DNA from: Colletes latitarsis | Lineage: Eukaryota; Arthropoda; Insecta; Hymenoptera; Colletidae | Assembly: GCF_051014445.1 (NCBI RefSeq) | Contig: NW_027488368.1 | Coordinates: 26,696,001 to 26,760,000, forward strand | Length of the DNA: 64,000 nt | Direction: 5' to 3' | In this document: positions 61,380-64,000 of the stretch, one piece after another | How the letters are laid out: each line of letters begins with the position of its first letter | How positions within the stretch are numbered: position 1 is the first letter of the stretch | Notes under the pieces: model-generated | The model's input: only the letters and a program-made list of their open reading frames with translations | Told to the model about the DNA's origin: nothing | Database searches by the model: none | Position numbers and translations under genes: made by a program

Positions 61380-61988
61380 GCCACGCCAGCCTCCTCCCGG
61401 CCGTCCGTCCCCGTAGCACCGTCCACCTCCATGGAGGACGATGCCACCGCCCTCGGCACCGGTGCCGGTGCAGCCCGCCTCTTCCTCTCCTTCCGGGAGG
61501 GGGGGGGAGCACTTCTTGCTCCCCACCCTGTGATCGGCTGGCCTCCCCATGTCCGCACACAGCGGGCAGTGGGGGGCCGCCGAGCACTGGCTCGCACGGT
61601 GCTCTTTGCCACCGCAGCGGTAACACTGACCGCTGCGGTCCACCGGCGAGGTGCACCACTGCCTCACGTGCCCCAATTCGAGGCAGCGGTGACACTGGAG
61701 CGGGCGCGGCGCGAGAATTTCCACTCGCGCCGAAACCCACCCCACCAACACCCTCCCGGATTCCGCCACCTTACGGGCGGCGGAGAGGGGGCACCGGGCC
61801 CACACCGACCCGAGGCCGGAGGGCGACCTGCGGATCTCTCCGATCCGCAGGTCCTCCACAGGACAGTCCCCCGCCCTCGCAAGGGCACGGGACACATCCT
61901 GTGCGCTGACCGAGTCGTCCAGCCCACAAACGCGCATCTCCGTGCGCTTCGTGGGCCGGGCGACCCGGACACCTCGCTCGCCCAGCTG
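61374..61988 (-). CDS. ORF1 (gag-like), 5'-truncated, three CCHC zinc knuckles
   Basis: The C-terminal 204 codons of the element's nucleic-acid-binding protein, expected to package element RNA into a ribonucleoprotein. The frame is open from the truncation point at 61,988. Numbered from the first internal Met (61,937), there is VGEIRRSPSG-like text (IGEIRRSPSG, 32-41), then three zinc knuckles: C82/C85/H90/C95 and C105/C108/H113/C118 (both CX2CX4HX4C), and C124/C127/H136/C143 (CX2CX8HX6C). This series is typical of R1-clade ORF1. A low-complexity Pro, Glu and Gly-rich tail follows. The internal Met is not the native start, because family members extend well upstream. The frame reads on into the satellite as a chance fusion. 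It ends in TAA, 3 nt before the ORF2 start. Confidence 0.88.
   Translation of the reverse strand, partial: QLGERGVRVARPTKRTEMRVCGLDDSVSAQDVSRALARAGDCPVEDLRIGEIRRSPSGLGSVWARCPLSAARKVAESGRVLVGWVSARVEILAPRPLQCHRCLELGHVRQWCTSPVDRSGQCYRCGGKEHRASQCSAAPHCPLCADMGRPADHRVGSKKCSPPLPEGEEEAGCTGTGAEGGGIVLHGGGRCYGDGRPGGGWRGH
61611..61639 (-). other. 10-bp perfect hairpin over ORF1 zinc-knuckle codons
   Basis: ACCGCAGCGG at 61,611-61,620 pairs with CCGCTGCGGT at 61,630-61,639 across 9 nt, over codons around DRSGQCYRCGG. Part of this may reflect the repeated coding pattern of the knuckles. Confidence 0.7.
61707..61732 (-). other. 9-bp perfect hairpin in ORF1
   Basis: CGGCGCGAG at 61,707-61,715 pairs with CTCGCGCCG at 61,724-61,732 across 8 nt. 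Confidence 0.7.
61825..61903 (-). other. Two hairpins in the ORF1 5' part
   Basis: GACCTGCGGATC at 61,825-61,836 pairs perfectly with GATCCGCAGGTC at 61,842-61,853 across 5 nt. Directly after it, CACAGGA at 61,857-61,863 pairs with TCCTGTG at 61,897-61,903, with inner GTCCC/GGGAC and GCCCT/AGGGC stems (about 17 pairs with internal loops). Confidence 0.8.
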
Positions 61989-62000
61989 GGCCGACAGGTA
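61989..62000 (-). repeat. Target-site duplication, right copy
   Basis: GGCCGACAGGTA, identical to 57,666-57,677, followed by TGCGAAAAATGCG as in an uninterrupted monomer. The base before it is G, against T on the left side, which fixes the truncated 5' end of the element at 61,988. Confidence 0.95.
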
Positions 62001-64000
62001 TGCGAAAAATGCGAACGTATGAGTCAGATGATGGCAAATACAAGACCTAACCCAGACATAACTGGCGTTATCCTCTAAAATATTAATCGCAACCAGGTTT
62101 AATAGACAGTTTCAGTGCAGTACCACATTACTAAGTGATCCAAATCAGGAAATGCCCAGGATCTGGCCAACAAGTATGCGAAAAATGCGAAAGTATGAGC
62201 TAGATGATGGCAAATACCAGACCTAACCCAGACGTAACCGGTGTTTCCCCCTAAAATATCGATTGAAACCAGCTTTAATTGACTGTTTCGTTTTGGTACC
62301 ACATTACTACCTGATCCAAATCAGCAAGGGCCCAGAATCTGGCCAACAAGTATGCGAAAAATGTAAAAGTATGAGTCAGATGATGGCAAATACCAGACCT
62401 ATCCCTGACATAACCGGCGTTATCCTCTAAAATATTAATCGGAACCAGGTTTAATAGACAGTTTCAGTGTAGTACCACATTACTACCTGATCCAATCTAA
62501 AAAAAGCCCAGGTTCTGGCCATTCAAGTATTCGTAAAATGCGAAAGTATGAGCTAGATGATGGCAAATACCAGACCTAACCCAGACATAACCGCCGTTAT
62601 CCTCTAAAATATTGACCGAAACCAGCATCAATTGACTGTTTCGGTTTGGTACCACATTACTACCTGATCCAAATCAGCAAGGGCCCAGAATCTGGCCAAC
62701 AAGTATGCGAAAAATGTAAAAGTATGAGTCAGATGATGGCAAATACCAGACCTAACCCAGACAAAACCGGTGTTTCCCCCTAAAATATTGATCGAAACGA
62801 GCTTTAATTGACTGTTTCGGTTTGGTACCACAGTACTACGTGATCCAAATCAGCAAGAGCCCAGGATCTGGCCAACAAGTATGCGAAAAATGCGAAAGTA
62901 TGAACTAGATGATGGCAAATACCAGACCTAACCCAGACGTAACCGGTGTTTCCCCCTAAAATATTGATTGAAACCAGCTTTAATTGACTATTTCGGTTTG
63001 GTACCACATTACTACCTCATCCAAATCAGCAAGAGCCCAGAATCTGGCCAACAAGTATGCGAAAAATGCAAAAGTATGAGTCAGATGATGGCAAATACCA
63101 GACCTAACCCAGACATAACCGGCGTTATCCTCTAAAATATTAATCGGAACCAGGTTTAATAGACAGTATCAGTGTAGTACCACATTACTACCTGATCCAA
63201 TCTATGAAAAGCCCAGGTTCTGGCCATTCAAGTATGCGAAAAATGCGAAAGTATGAGCTAGATGATGGCAAATACCAGACCTAACCCAGAAATAACCGCC
63301 GTTATCCTCTAAAATATTGACCGAAACCAGCATTAATTGACTGTTTCGGTTTGGTACCACATTACTACGTGATCCAAACCGGAAAAAACATAGGATCTGG
63401 CCAACAAGAATGCAAAACATGCGATAGTATGAGGCAGATGATGGCAAATACCAGACCTAACCCAGACATAATCGGCGTTATCCTGTAAAAGATTAATCGG
63501 AACCAGGTTTCATTGACTGTTTCGGTGTGGCGCCACATTACTACGTGATCCAAATCAGAAAAAGCCCAGGATCTGGCCAACAAGTATGCGAAACATGCGA
63601 AAGTATGAGCTAGATGATGGCAAATACCAGACCTAACCCAGACATAACCGCCGTTATCCTCTAAAATATAAATTGCAACCAGGTTTAATTGACTGTTTCG
63701 GTGTGGCACCACATTATTACGTGATACAAATCAGAAAAAGCCCAGGATCTGGCCAACAAGTATGCGAAAAATGCGATATTATGAGCAAGATGATGGCAAA
63801 TACCAGACCTAACCCAGACATAACCGCCGTTATCCTCTAAAATATAAATCGCGCTCAGGTTTAATTGACAGTTTCAGTGTAGTACCACATTACTACCTGA
63901 TCCAATCTAAAAAAAGCCCAGGTTCTGGCCATTCAAGTATGCGAAAAATGCGAAAGTATGAGCTAGATGATGGCAAATACCAGACCTAACCCAGACATAA
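61989..64000. repeat. 176-177 bp satellite array, right part
   Basis: The same satellite resumes at the right target-site duplication of the retrotransposon and runs to the window edge. The first monomers match those at about 48.14-48.8 kb and 2.7-3.3 kb. From about 63.2 kb the sequence tracks 10.46-11.26 kb at a nearly constant offset of 52,745 bp, so the right edge enters a second copy of that segment. No gene is seen here. Confidence 0.95.

Larger units (their letters stand above)
57678..61988 (-). mobile_element. R1-clade-like non-LTR retrotransposon, 5'-truncated
   Basis: A GC-rich insertion of 4,311 bp in AT-richer satellite, oriented to the minus strand. It is bounded by a perfect 12-bp target-site duplication and ends in a 25-nt poly(A) tail (poly-T at 57,678-57,702 on the + strand). 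Both are hallmarks of target-primed reverse transcription. It encodes the 3' part of a gag-like ORF1 with three zinc knuckles, a full ORF2 with endonuclease and reverse transcriptase, and a 3' UTR of about 485 bp. The zinc-knuckle pattern, the apurinic-type endonuclease and the post-RT CCHC fit the R1 clade; the exact family cannot be named by eye. It is truncated inside ORF1, a common result of incomplete reverse transcription, so this copy is probably not autonomous. The intact ORF2 and unmutated duplication suggest a young insertion. Confidence 0.95.

Overview
This window is a block of tandem satellite DNA from an animal, almost certainly an arthropod and probably an insect, interrupted by one retrotransposon. 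There are no host genes, tRNAs or rRNAs that I can support. About 59.7 kb is a head-to-tail array of a monomer of about 176-177 bp (roughly 338 copies). The arthropod assignment rests on the inserted element: its ORF2 reads like the R1 clade of non-LTR retrotransposons (R1/TRAS/SART/Waldo relatives), a group known mainly from arthropods. The species cannot be named from this sequence.

Layout. 1-10.8 kb: diverged monomers in a loose higher-order pattern of about 33-34 monomers (5.8-6.0 kb). 10.82-18.0 kb: two nearly identical 3.5-3.7 kb units of 20 and 21 monomers. 17.8-19.45 kb: a 706-bp four-monomer unit in about 2.3 copies. 20.4-34.2 kb: a 5,116-bp unit of 29 monomers in about 2.7 nearly identical copies. 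34.2-38.4 kb: mixed monomers, including a divergent type and one exact half-monomer. 38.4-57.7 kb: the loose 6-kb pattern again; its 44.7-55.0 kb part is a long-range copy of 1-10.3 kb, with offsets that change only by about one or three monomers. 57,678-61,988: a minus-strand non-LTR retrotransposon. 62.0-64.0 kb: satellite again, running into a copy of the sequence at 10.4-11.3 kb.

The retrotransposon is recent in appearance. It has a perfect 12-bp target-site duplication, a 25-nt poly(A) tail (read as poly-T on the + strand), an intact 1,060-residue ORF2 (apurinic-type endonuclease, reverse transcriptase, C-terminal CCHC) and the 3' part of a gag-like ORF1 with three zinc knuckles. It is truncated at its 5' end inside ORF1. 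Uninterrupted copies of its target monomer sit elsewhere in the window, for example near 48.14 kb.

The most striking signal is inside the element. It carries about thirty local inverted repeats, many with 10-17 bp perfect or near-perfect stems, spread through ORF1, ORF2 and the 3' UTR, including over the two catalytic aspartate motifs of the reverse transcriptase. Where the long stems have one or two imperfect pairs, nearly all are G-U wobbles when read as the sense RNA, but A-C mismatches on the other strand. That points to a structured sense RNA rather than to DNA palindromes alone. All of this was found by eye and needs a folding test against codon-preserving shuffles.
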